This document shows, piece after piece, positions 23,729-32,102 of a stretch of 64,000 bases of DNA; the stretch's first letter is position 1, and each line of letters starts with the position of its first letter. The DNA lies in assembly GCF_027568575.1 (NCBI RefSeq), contig NZ_JANUVP010000001.1. One strand, 5' to 3'. The notes under the pieces were generated by a model. The model ran no database searches. It saw only the letters and a program-made list of their open reading frames with translations, and was not told where the DNA came from. This DNA comes from Caldifermentibacillus hisashii. Lineage in GTDB: Bacteria; Bacillota; Bacilli; Bacillales; Caldibacillaceae. A program made the position numbers and the translations under genes.

Positions 23729-26335
23729 ATGACAGAACAATATAAATCAAGAACAGAAAAAAGACGTGCAAACCAGAAAAATAAACAGAAACAACCAAAA
23801 GGAAAAGGGAAAAGTATAGCCAAGAAAATATTTTTAACGATGATAATTGTCGGATTTCTATGTTTAGTTGGCGGATTGGGAACCTTTGCTTACTTTGTTT
23901 CAGATGCACCAAAACTGGATCCGCAAAAGCTAAAAGTCCCTGTTCCGTCAAAAATTTATGATATGAATAAAGAACTGGTTACCGAATTAGGTACAGAAAA
24001 AAGGGATCTGGTTGAATTTAACGAAATTCCGGACCTGATGAAAAATGCGGTTTTGGCAACTGAAGACGTCCGTTTCTTTAAACATAACGGAATCGATTTA
24101 ATTCGTTTGGGCGGTGCCGTCATTAGTAATATCACCGACGGCTTTGGTTCACAGGGTGCATCTACCTTAACGCAACAGGTCGTTAAGCTCTCCTTTTTAT
24201 CAGAAGAAAAAACATTGAAGAGGAAGGCGCAAGAAGCTTGGCTTGCTCTGCAACTTGAACGCAATTTTTCAAAAGAAGATATTTTTGAAATGTATGTTAA
24301 CCGTGTCTCAATGGGTGGGAATGTGTATGGAATTAAAGCAGCGGCTCAAACATATTTCAATAAATCACTCGATGAATTAACATTACCTGAAGCGGCTTTA
24401 ATTGCCGGCTTACCGCAACGACCGAATGCTTATAATCCATTTGTCAATCCAGATTTAGCCGATCAGAGGAAGAACACTGTGTTATCTCTTATGCATCAGC
24501 ACGGCTTTATCTCTGAGAAAGAAATGAAAGAAGCTCAAAATATATCTATTGCATCATTAATTGTAAACAAACCGGAGGACACAATTAAAGATGATTCGCC
24601 ATATGATTCCTTCGTCGATCAAATTATCGAGGAAGTTGAAGCATTAGGTTATAACGCATTTACGGATGGCCTTGAAATATATACAACAATGGACCCGAAC
24701 GCACAAAAGAGAGTCAATGATATTTTAAATACAGATGAATATATTAAGTATCCGAATGATGAAATCCAAGCCGGGGTCATTTTACTCGATACTCAGTCTG
24801 GAGAAATTCGGGCAATTGGCGGCGGTCGCCATCAAAAAGTAAGGCGTGGGCTTAATTATGCGATTGATATAAAAAGACAACCGGGTTCAACAATCAAACC
24901 AGTTCTTGATTATGGTCCGGCAATCGAGTATTTAAAATATTCAACATATCAAATTTTCAAGGATGAACCTTATACGTATTCCGACGGGACACCGGTTAAA
25001 AACTATAACGGGAAAAATTACGGCGAGGTGACCATGCGTTATGCCTTGCAAGAATCCTTAAATATTCCAGCTGTCAAAGCAATCCAAGCGGTCGGATTAG
25101 AAAAAGCGAAAGAGTTTGCCAATAATCTTGGAATTGGATTGAAGGAAATTTATGAATCATATGCAATCGGCGGCTTCGGAGGCGGTGTTTCCCCTTTACA
25201 GTTAGCCGGTGCTTATAGTGCTTTTGGTAACGGAGGAATATACAATGAACCGTATGCCATTAAGAAAATTGTGTTATCTGACGGGGAAACCGAAATTAAT
25301 TTGGAACCGAAACCGGAACGTGTTATGAGCGACTACACCGCATTTATGATTTCTGATATGTTAAAAACGGTCGTCCAAAGCGGTACAGGTAGGGCTGCAC
25401 AAATTTCCGGCGTTCCGATTGCCGGAAAAACCGGGACGACAAACTATACGAAGGATGAGTTAAAAAAATATAACTTAAAATCATCTGAGTCACCGGATTC
25501 TTGGTTTTCCGGCTATTCAACCAATTATACAGCTACAGTCTGGGTTGGTTACGAGAAGAAGGCAAAACCGGTAGATGATACAAAATTACCAATAAAGATT
25601 TTTAAATCACTTATGACCTATATGCATGACGGGATCGATACACCTGATTTTAAACAACCGTCAAGTGTTGTTAAATTACCGATTGAAAAAGGTTCCAATC
25701 CGGCAAAACTGGCAAGTCCGTTTACACCGGAAAGTAATATTGTCTATGAGTATTTTGTCAAAGGTACAGAACCGAAAGAAACATCAAAAAAATACGAATC
25801 GATTCCGGCTGTAACCAATTTAAGCGTTGATTATAACCAACAAAACGCAACGGCAAGCTTAAATTGGAACTATGAAAATGTTGATAATGTCAATTTTGAA
25901 GTACATTTATCAGCAGATGGTTCGGGTGATCAAATACTAGGCACAACAGATAAAAACAGCTTTGAGGCTAATAATTTAGTACCCGGATTAAAATATACAT
26001 TTACGGTTTATGCCGTTTATGATGGCCATAAGAGTGATCCGGCTTCCGTTACCCTTGATCTTTCTTCTTTCACAGATGATTCACCGGATAATAATCAAGG
26101 AAATGAGGAAGATACGGATAATGAAGGAACAGACGAACAAGAAGACGATAGTGGAAGCACTCCCGGACAGGGAAATCCTCCGGGAACAAATCCAGGAAAC
26201 CCAAACCCAGGGAATCCGAACCCAGGAACTCCAAGTACTCCTAATCCCGGAAATGGCGGGAATAACGGAAATGGCGGAAATAGTGGGGGTGGCGGAAATG
26301 GTTCATCGCAAAACTCAACCGGTTCCGGCACGTAA
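23729..26335 (+). CDS. ponA: Class A penicillin-binding protein 1 (PonA)
   Basis: An 868-residue bifunctional peptidoglycan synthase. A basic cytosolic head (1-30) is followed by one membrane helix (about 35-58), a glycosyltransferase GT51 domain with ATEDVRFFKHNGID (about 110) and QGASTLTQQ, and a transpeptidase domain with QPGSTIKP (active serine near 386) and KTGT (about 566). A fibronectin-III-like module (about 695-780) and a long Asp/Glu- then Gly/Asn/Pro-rich tail close the protein. The ATG at 23729 (MTEQYKS) follows GAAAGGATGG. It is co-oriented with recU. GpsB is a known partner. Confidence 0.95.
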   Translation: MTEQYKSRTEKRRANQKNKQKQPKGKGKSIAKKIFLTMIIVGFLCLVGGLGTFAYFVSDAPKLDPQKLKVPVPSKIYDMNKELVTELGTEKRDLVEFNEIPDLMKNAVLATEDVRFFKHNGIDLIRLGGAVISNITDGFGSQGASTLTQQVVKLSFLSEEKTLKRKAQEAWLALQLERNFSKEDIFEMYVNRVSMGGNVYGIKAAAQTYFNKSLDELTLPEAALIAGLPQRPNAYNPFVNPDLADQRKNTVLSLMHQHGFISEKEMKEAQNISIASLIVNKPEDTIKDDSPYDSFVDQIIEEVEALGYNAFTDGLEIYTTMDPNAQKRVNDILNTDEYIKYPNDEIQAGVILLDTQSGEIRAIGGGRHQKVRRGLNYAIDIKRQPGSTIKPVLDYGPAIEYLKYSTYQIFKDEPYTYSDGTPVKNYNGKNYGEVTMRYALQESLNIPAVKAIQAVGLEKAKEFANNLGIGLKEIYESYAIGGFGGGVSPLQLAGAYSAFGNGGIYNEPYAIKKIVLSDGETEINLEPKPERVMSDYTAFMISDMLKTVVQSGTGRAAQISGVPIAGKTGTTNYTKDELKKYNLKSSESPDSWFSGYSTNYTATVWVGYEKKAKPVDDTKLPIKIFKSLMTYMHDGIDTPDFKQPSSVVKLPIEKGSNPAKLASPFTPESNIVYEYFVKGTEPKETSKKYESIPAVTNLSVDYNQQNATASLNWNYENVDNVNFEVHLSADGSGDQILGTTDKNSFEANNLVPGLKYTFTVYAVYDGHKSDPASVTLDLSSFTDDSPDNNQGNEEDTDNEGTDEQEDDSGSTPGQGNPPGTNPGNPNPGNPNPGTPSTPNPGNGGNNGNGGNSGGGGNGSSQNSTGSGT

Positions 26336-26351
26336 ATCTTCAATGAAAAGT

Positions 26352-26391
26352 AAAAAGAGTGAATCGACTAAGTTCGATTCACTCTTTTTTT
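26352..26391. terminator. Terminator between ponA and ypoC
   Basis: A 14-bp stem, aaagagtgaatcga / tcgattcactcttt, with a T run after it on the plus strand. It overlaps the ypoC stop codon and may act both ways. Confidence 0.85.
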
Positions 26392-26844
26392 CATTACCAT
26401 ATATTTATAAAAAATTTTTTCTTGTTCAATCATTAATTCGGATAGTTGGATAAAGGAATGGTACAAAGTCGGTCGCTGCATTAAAAACTGAAGCCGTTCG
26501 ACGATATTTACCGGTTTCGCCTCAAACAGCACTAATTTCTCCTGTAAATTTTTTAAATCAGTCGGTTCATTGTTTGACCAAAATAACAGTCGGATGAAAA
26601 GGCTGATTCCCTTTACCATCAACGGTTTCGTTTCTTTATTTTTTCGTTCTTTAAACAGCCCAGTAAGCTCCTTCAAGTAAGGTTGCCACTCATGGACAAT
26701 TTGGATAACTGCTTCTTTTTCATTTTTCCAAGGAATGCTTTCATCTATACCGAGATAAAACCGATTTTCTTCAGGAAAAAAATCGGCCGGCGTCAACGAA
26801 TCAAGATAAAAGAACTCATGTTGTAATCGTTCACTTACCTGCAT
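26368..26844 (-). CDS. ypoC: YpoC-like protein
   Basis: A 158-residue soluble, helix-rich protein matching the position and type of B. subtilis YpoC, which is uncharacterised. It begins MQVSERLQHEFFYLDSL, and the pattern IDESIPWKNEKEAVIQIVHE W with later IRLLFWSN is visible. The ATG at 26844 overlaps the last 14 bases of nth, so the two are translationally linked. A TTG a few codons upstream is possible. The function is unknown; the constant link to nth and dnaD is a family feature. Confidence 0.8.
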   Translation of the reverse strand: MQVSERLQHEFFYLDSLTPADFFPEENRFYLGIDESIPWKNEKEAVIQIVHEWQPYLKELTGLFKERKNKETKPLMVKGISLFIRLLFWSNNEPTDLKNLQEKLVLFEAKPVNIVERLQFLMQRPTLYHSFIQLSELMIEQEKIFYKYMVMKKRVNRT

Positions 26845-27499
26845 TTTCCAATTCAAGACCTTTCGTTCGTTTTTTTCCTTCACGACAAAGGGAAAGCAGC
26901 GGACATTCCAAACATTTTGGTGATTGGGCTTTGCAATGGTACCGGCCAAAAAAGATCATGCGATGATGGGTAATACTCCATTCATCCATTGGAACTTTTT
27001 TCATTAACGTTTTTTCCACTTCCAGAACACTATCTTTCCAACGACAAATGGCCAAACGTTTCGAAACCCGTTCGACATGCGTATCAACAGCAATCGCAGG
27101 AATACCAAAGGCAACAGAAACAACAACATTTGCCGTTTTTCTCCCCACCCCGGGAAGTTGCATTAATGTATCGCGATCACTTGGAACTTGTCCATCATAT
27201 TTTTCTATTAAAATTTGACAAAGCTTTTGAATGTTTTTTGCTTTGTTCCGGTATAAACCGATTGACCGGATATCTTGTTGTAATTCATCTAACGAAACTT
27301 TTAAATAGTCCTCAGGCCGCTTATATTTTTCAAACAAAGATTTTGTTACTTTATTGACAAGGGCGTCTGTACATTGAGCAGACAAAACAACTGCAATTAA
27401 AAGCTCAAACGGATTCGAATGATTTAATTCACAATGGGCTTTTGGAAACATTTTCCCCATTTCATCCAAACAAAAACGTATCTCCTTTTTCGTTAACAT
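26831..27499 (-). CDS. nth: Endonuclease III
   Basis: A 222-residue DNA glycosylase and AP lyase for oxidised pyrimidines. The helix-hairpin-helix with catalytic lysine (QLPGVGRKTANVV, Lys near 120), the catalytic aspartate (AVDTHVERV, about 138) and the four-cysteine iron-sulfur loop CKAQSPKCLECPLLSLC (about 184-200) are all present. The ATG at 27499 follows GGGGAGTG. It is the middle gene of dnaD-nth-ypoC, 11 bases after dnaD. Confidence 0.95.
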   Translation of the reverse strand: MLTKKEIRFCLDEMGKMFPKAHCELNHSNPFELLIAVVLSAQCTDALVNKVTKSLFEKYKRPEDYLKVSLDELQQDIRSIGLYRNKAKNIQKLCQILIEKYDGQVPSDRDTLMQLPGVGRKTANVVVSVAFGIPAIAVDTHVERVSKRLAICRWKDSVLEVEKTLMKKVPMDEWSITHHRMIFFGRYHCKAQSPKCLECPLLSLCREGKKRTKGLELENAGK

Positions 27500-27510
27500 A
27501 TTCACTCCCC

Positions 27511-28212
27511 TTAACTTTCTAACCAATTATAAAACGGCACCGCTTCGGTTTTCTTTTGCTTTTCCTGCCCGCGGTTTTTTTGTTGCCCGTTGCGGAAATG
27601 TCTGCTTTGATCCTGTGCTTGTTCCACAGTTTTAATCCCGGCTTTTTTCCATTCAAAGAGAATCCGATCGATATAGCGGAAATTTAATTTTCCTGATAAA
27701 ACAGCTTCCTTCAATGCAGCTTTGATGAGAGCGGGACTATGATGATCATTATCGATCCACATCGATAAAGTTTCACATTCTATCGGGGATAATGCTCTGG
27801 CAAATTCTTGCTCAAACAGGGTAAATAGCGAGCCTTCTTCCAGATTTGTTTGAAATTGCAAATCTTCCTGTTCATGAAGCGCATGCTCATTGATCAGTTT
27901 TAGCCAAAGTGGTTTTAGAGAATATTTTTCGAAATAAATGCCCTCTTCTGTCTGACCTTTCAAAATCTCCAAATACCCTCTTTGGATTAAAGTTAAGATG
28001 GTTTGCGAACAATGCTCAGTCGATAATACCATCCGCTCGGCAATTTCATCAATGGTAGGGAACTCTTTACCCTTCTCGATAAAATTGTAAATATGTAGAA
28101 TAACCATACACTCGATATCGGTTAACCCGATTTTTTTATAATAACGGAATAAAAAAGAAGGAATCGAAATAACCCCTTCTTCAATCCAGGAAAGGAACGT
28201 GTTTTTATTCAT
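27511..28212 (-). CDS. dnaD: DNA replication initiation protein DnaD
   Basis: A 233-residue primosome component that remodels DNA and helps load the helicase at oriC and restart sites. The N-terminal winged-helix region (about 1-100, IPSFLFRYYKKIGLTDIECM) and the C-terminal DnaD/DnaB2 domain (about 130-200) with the ssDNA-binding-type YIDRILFEWKKAGI near 195 are visible, then a basic tail. The ATG at 28212 follows AGGTGTCAAAT. It lies between asnS and nth, the standard order. Confidence 0.94.
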   Translation of the reverse strand: MNKNTFLSWIEEGVISIPSFLFRYYKKIGLTDIECMVILHIYNFIEKGKEFPTIDEIAERMVLSTEHCSQTILTLIQRGYLEILKGQTEEGIYFEKYSLKPLWLKLINEHALHEQEDLQFQTNLEEGSLFTLFEQEFARALSPIECETLSMWIDNDHHSPALIKAALKEAVLSGKLNFRYIDRILFEWKKAGIKTVEQAQDQSRHFRNGQQKNRGQEKQKKTEAVPFYNWLES

Positions 28213-28295
28213 ATTTGACACCTCAAAATTAGTATAGCATGAATAAAAAGTTAATGAAATAGGGACTGTCATAAGTGTGACAATCCCTCTTCTTT

Positions 28296-29588
28296 CTATG
28301 GATATAGACGGTTTAATAAACGCGGGAATGGAATGGTTTCTCGGACATGTTCACAACCGGCAATCCAAGCAACGGTTCTTTCCAAGCCTAAACCAAAGCC
28401 GGAATGTGGAACAGAACCGTATTTCCTTAGATCTAAATACCAACTATACGTTTCTAAAGATAATTGATGTCGTTCAAGTTCTTGTTTCAATAAATCATAG
28501 TCATGGATCCGTTCAGAACCGCCAATTATTTCACCATAACCTTCCGGGGCAATTAAATCGGCACATAACACGACATCATCACGGGTCGGATCCGGTTGCA
28601 TATAAAACGGTTTAATGGCTTTCGGGTAATGGGTAATGAACACCGGCTTATCAAATGAATTGGCAATCGCTGTTTCATGCGGTGAACCAAAATCGTCGCC
28701 CCACTTGATATCATCAAAACCTTGTTCGTGTAAAAATTTAATCGCATCATCATATGTAATTCTCGGGAACGGAGCTTGAACTTTTTCTAATTTCGTTGTG
28801 TCACGATTTAATATTTTCAATTCCAACGAACAATTTTTCAAAACCGATTGAACCACATAGGAAACATAGTCCTCTTGAACTTTTAAATTGTCTTCAAATT
28901 CATAAAAAGCCATTTCCGGTTCAATCATCCAAAACTCGATTAAGTGACGGCGTGTTTTTGATTTTTCTGCACGGAAGGTTGGTCCAAAAGAAAACACTTT
29001 TCCAAAAGCCATTGCCGCTGCTTCCATATATAATTGACCGCTTTGAGAAAGATACGCATCTTCGTCAAAATATTTCGTATGGAATAATTCCGTTGTTCCT
29101 TCAGGCGCACTCCCCGTCAAAATCGGAGGATCAATTTTTATAAAACCTTCTTTATTGAAGAATTCATAAGTTGCCCGAATAATTTCGTTTCTTATTTTCA
29201 TATTGGCATGCTGACGTTTTGAACGTAACCAAAGATGACGGTGGTCCATTAAAAACTCCGTACCATGTTCTTTTGGTGTAATTGGATAATCATGGGCTTC
29301 GTGGATTAATTCCAATTTGGTTACTGATAATTCATAGCCAAACGGTGAACGCTCATCTTCACGAACGATACCCGTTACATACAAAGAGGATTCTTGCGTG
29401 AGTGATTTCGCTAATTGAAAAACTTCCTCAGGTACTTCATTTTTAACGACAACACCTTGGATGAAACCCGATCCATCACGAAGTTGCAAAAAGGCAATCT
29501 TCCCGCTGGAACGTTTATTGGCAAGCCAAGCTCCGATCGTTACTTCTTGTCCAACATAATTTTTCACTTCTACAATCGTTGTCTTCAC
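28296..29588 (-). CDS. asnS: Asparaginyl-tRNA synthetase
   Basis: A 430-residue class IIb enzyme that charges tRNA-Asn. The N-terminal OB-fold anticodon domain (about 1-105) includes TIGAWLANKRSSGKIAFLQL. The catalytic domain carries motif 2 FRAEKSKTRRHLIEFWMIEP and motif 3 GFGLGLERTVAWIAG near the C-terminus. The start is GTG at 29588 with GGAGGGAAG upstream. It is in the standard aspB-asnS-dnaD order. A family B repeat occupies the gap to aspB. Confidence 0.96.
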   Translation of the reverse strand: MKTTIVEVKNYVGQEVTIGAWLANKRSSGKIAFLQLRDGSGFIQGVVVKNEVPEEVFQLAKSLTQESSLYVTGIVREDERSPFGYELSVTKLELIHEAHDYPITPKEHGTEFLMDHRHLWLRSKRQHANMKIRNEIIRATYEFFNKEGFIKIDPPILTGSAPEGTTELFHTKYFDEDAYLSQSGQLYMEAAAMAFGKVFSFGPTFRAEKSKTRRHLIEFWMIEPEMAFYEFEDNLKVQEDYVSYVVQSVLKNCSLELKILNRDTTKLEKVQAPFPRITYDDAIKFLHEQGFDDIKWGDDFGSPHETAIANSFDKPVFITHYPKAIKPFYMQPDPTRDDVVLCADLIAPEGYGEIIGGSERIHDYDLLKQELERHQLSLETYSWYLDLRKYGSVPHSGFGLGLERTVAWIAGCEHVRETIPFPRLLNRLYP

Positions 29589-29689
29589 AAACTTCCCTCC
29601 AAAAATACTATCTAAAGCCCTTCTTTATTATACAGCTCCAAAAATTCACTAGCAACGTTTCCTAAACTTACGCCGCACCTATCATAGTC

Positions 29690-29889
29690 AGTTCGATATG
29701 AACTATCCATCAATGGGTCACTGATGGAAGTTTCGCTTTATCCCGTACGAACGGGCACTAAATCTTCCTCTTTACGTTTAGAAAAAATTTTCGATGCAAT
29801 TAGTGAAAGATAAGTGCCCGTATGTACCCGATTGGCTCAACTAACCATCAGTGGGGCTCCTCTCCCCACTGATGGAAGTTTCGCTTTAT
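29690..29889 (-). repeat. Dispersed repeat family B, tandem pair
   Basis: Read on the minus strand, the first copy starts at 29889 (ataaagcgaaacttccatca) with the hairpin CCATCAGTGGGG ... CCCCACTGATGG and tagttgagccaatcgggta; a second, partial copy begins again with the same words at 29741. The first three bases after the last aspB sense codon (TAA) are the element's own ATAAAG edge, so the repeat supplies the aspB stop. Related copies are at 49200, 53310 and 57902. Confidence 0.85.
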
Positions 29890-31076
29890 CTTAAAGTCAT
29901 TTTAGTTTCCACAAAGTTTTTAATACGAGCGGCAGCCTCTACTAAAATATCTTCACTTGTTGCATACGATAAGCGGATATAGTCAGGCGAGCCAAATCCT
30001 GTTCCCGGAACGACTGCAACATGCGCTTCACTCAATAACGCTTCAGCAAACTTATCAACGGTATCATAACCGGTCAATTTTGCTGCTTCTTTCACATTAG
30101 GAAATAAATAGAATGCGCCATGAGGTTTGACACAGGAAAATCCAGGTATTTCCATTAATTTTTCATAGAATAGGTTTAACCGTTTTTCAAATTGAAGCTT
30201 CATTTCTTCCACGCTTTTTTGACTGCCACGATATGCCGCAATGGCTGCATATTGAGATGGAGTGGCCGGATTTGATGTGCTTTGGCTGGCAAGAGATGTC
30301 ATTTGTTTAATTAATGCTTCGTCCCCTGCTGCATAGCCAATCCGCCAACCGGTCATCGCATGAGACTTTGATACCCCGTTAATAATCACCGTTTGCGATT
30401 TTAATTCTTCAGAAAGTTGGGCAATCGAAACATGTTGTTCATCACCATAGATTAATTTTTCATAAATTTCATCAGATACAATAAGAATATCATGATGTAA
30501 ACAAATCTCACCTAAAGCAGAAAGTTCATCACGACTATATGTCATTCCGGTCGGATTGCTCGGTGAATTAATAATTAGTGCTTTTGTTTTATTAGTAATA
30601 ACTTGCTGTAATTTTTCCGGCGTTAGTTTAAACATGGTTGTTTCATCAGTTTCAACAAATACGGGAACACCACCAGCCAGTTTTACTTGCTCAGGATAAG
30701 TGACCCAATATGGTGCAGGGATAATGACTTCATCTCCATCATTGATCAGTGTTTGAAACAGTAAGTAAAGCGCATGTTTTGCCCCATCGGTTACAATAAG
30801 GTTTGAGGGTTCATAGCTTAATCCTTGGTCTTTAGCAAATTTTTCAATGATTGCTTGTTTCAACTCTAACAAGCCACCAGAGGGAGTGTACTTTGTTTTT
30901 CCCTCTTTCAAAGCTTGGTAAGCAGCTTCAATAATATGCTCAGGTGTGTTAAAATCGGGTTCGCCGACACCTAAACCGATCACATCTATTCCTTTCCCTT
31001 TTAATTCATTGGCCAGTGCGGTTATTGCCAATGTTGCCGACGGAGCCAATGTTTTGATTCGATTTGCTAGTTCCAT
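29886..31076 (-). CDS. aspB: Aspartate aminotransferase
   Basis: A 396-residue PLP enzyme of class I aminotransferases, interconverting aspartate and oxaloacetate. Visible are the substrate/PLP regions GVGEPDFNTPEHI, NSPSNPTGMTYSRDEL, SDEIYEKLIYG and the PLP-binding lysine in NGVSKSHAMTGWRIGY (about residue 237), and the arginine in YIRLSYA. The ATG at 31076 follows AAGGAGGAACCACGG. It is downstream of ypmB in the usual order. The C-terminal stop codon is provided by the adjoining family B repeat, so the last residues may differ from relatives. Confidence 0.95.
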   Translation of the reverse strand: MELANRIKTLAPSATLAITALANELKGKGIDVIGLGVGEPDFNTPEHIIEAAYQALKEGKTKYTPSGGLLELKQAIIEKFAKDQGLSYEPSNLIVTDGAKHALYLLFQTLINDGDEVIIPAPYWVTYPEQVKLAGGVPVFVETDETTMFKLTPEKLQQVITNKTKALIINSPSNPTGMTYSRDELSALGEICLHHDILIVSDEIYEKLIYGDEQHVSIAQLSEELKSQTVIINGVSKSHAMTGWRIGYAAGDEALIKQMTSLASQSTSNPATPSQYAAIAAYRGSQKSVEEMKLQFEKRLNLFYEKLMEIPGFSCVKPHGAFYLFPNVKEAAKLTGYDTVDKFAEALLSEAHVAVVPGTGFGSPDYIRLSYATSEDILVEAAARIKNFVETKMTLR

Positions 31077-31152
31077 CCGTGGTTCCTCCTTCATTTGCCG
31101 GTTTTATTTATATCAAAAATTACTGAATCGACAACGTTTTTGAGCCTATTTT

Positions 31153-31650
31153 CTATAAATTATACACTCTGTACCATTCCCCATTATAAAAATCAACATA
31201 TAAAATACTATAACGGTCTTCCTGATCCCGATAGGTTATTTCATATGCCGGAGCATTTTCAACCATTCCTAATTTTACCCGAATAATTTCTTTCGGCTTT
31301 TTATCATTCGATAAGGTAGTTAATCCACCCCGTACAAAGTTTAGTAATTCTTTTTCAGACATGCCTTCATTTTTTTCTTTTACAATTATATCTTTTTTTG
31401 CATCTTCCGGAACCCAGACAAAAATCTCTTTGTCCTTATCATTCTTACCCTTAATGACATAATAGCTGTCTGTATAATGAAACCAATCAACCGAAGTAAC
31501 AGACACTAAATTCGTCTCCTTTTCCGCTCTTTCAATTGCTTTCGTTTCGCCTGTTTTCACCGGTTTTGTAGCCGAGATATATATTGATATGAATCCGATT
31601 GTTAACAGAACAACCGAAACGATCGAAATCATGAAAATTTTAAATTTCAT
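31153..31650 (-). CDS. ypmB: YpmB-like membrane-anchored protein (DUF5590)
   Basis: A 165-residue protein with one N-terminal membrane helix (about 6-27) and an external region with two PepSY/DUF5590-like parts: IERAEKETNLVSVTSVDWFH followed by YYVIKGKNDKDKEIFVWVP, then KEIIRVKLGMVENAPAYEIT near 120. The function is unknown. Two ATG codons are adjacent (31653 and 31650); the second is better spaced from AAGGGA. It lies between ypmA and aspB, as in B. subtilis. Confidence 0.88.
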   Translation of the reverse strand: MKFKIFMISIVSVVLLTIGFISIYISATKPVKTGETKAIERAEKETNLVSVTSVDWFHYTDSYYVIKGKNDKDKEIFVWVPEDAKKDIIVKEKNEGMSEKELLNFVRGGLTTLSNDKKPKEIIRVKLGMVENAPAYEITYRDQEDRYSILYVDFYNGEWYRVYNL

Positions 31651-31692
31651 CATCCGTCCCTTCTTTTCAATGAAATGATTATTATGTAGCCT

Positions 31693-31863
31693 TTATGTTT
31701 GGTAAATGGTAAAAATAGCTTTTTTTTGATCTTCTTTATCTAATGCGAGTCCAAACATTAAATCTTCTTTTTTTAATGTTCGATTTAAAATATCAACGAT
31801 TTTATAAAGGTCCGGTGAATATTCCACCTTTATTGTCGAAAGAACCTCTATCTTTCTTTCCAT
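31693..31863 (-). CDS. ypmA: YpmA-like small protein (DUF4264)
   Basis: A 56-residue protein, MERKIEVLSTIKVEYSPDLY then KIVDILNRTLKKEDLMFGLA and LDKEDQKKAIFTIYQT. This is the conserved YpmA/DUF4264 family, always next to ypmB. GGGGAGGATGATTT precedes the ATG. It has no membrane segment, and its function is unknown. It is the first gene of ypmA-ypmB-aspB. Confidence 0.9.
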   Translation of the reverse strand: MERKIEVLSTIKVEYSPDLYKIVDILNRTLKKEDLMFGLALDKEDQKKAIFTIYQT

Positions 31864-32102
31864 AAATCATCCTCCCCGGATCTTGTGAAACCAATTTCCA
31901 TCATATGGCAAGTCTATAGGCGACTCGTAATGACCAAGCAGGTCCTTTGACTTGCCGCAAACAACGAGAAATCATTCCTTTCTCGACAGCTAAAGAATAT
32001 TAAAAATCTTTCTTTATTATACCAAGAAAATAGTGTGAAAGATAACTGCTTTCTCCCGATCTTGAAAAAATTTATTACTATTTCATTAAAATATTTTGTC
32101 GT

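Noticed and set aside
26010..26453. Overlapping frames on both strands over the ponA tail
   Set aside because: Products of the low-complexity Gly/Pro/Asn tract read in other frames.
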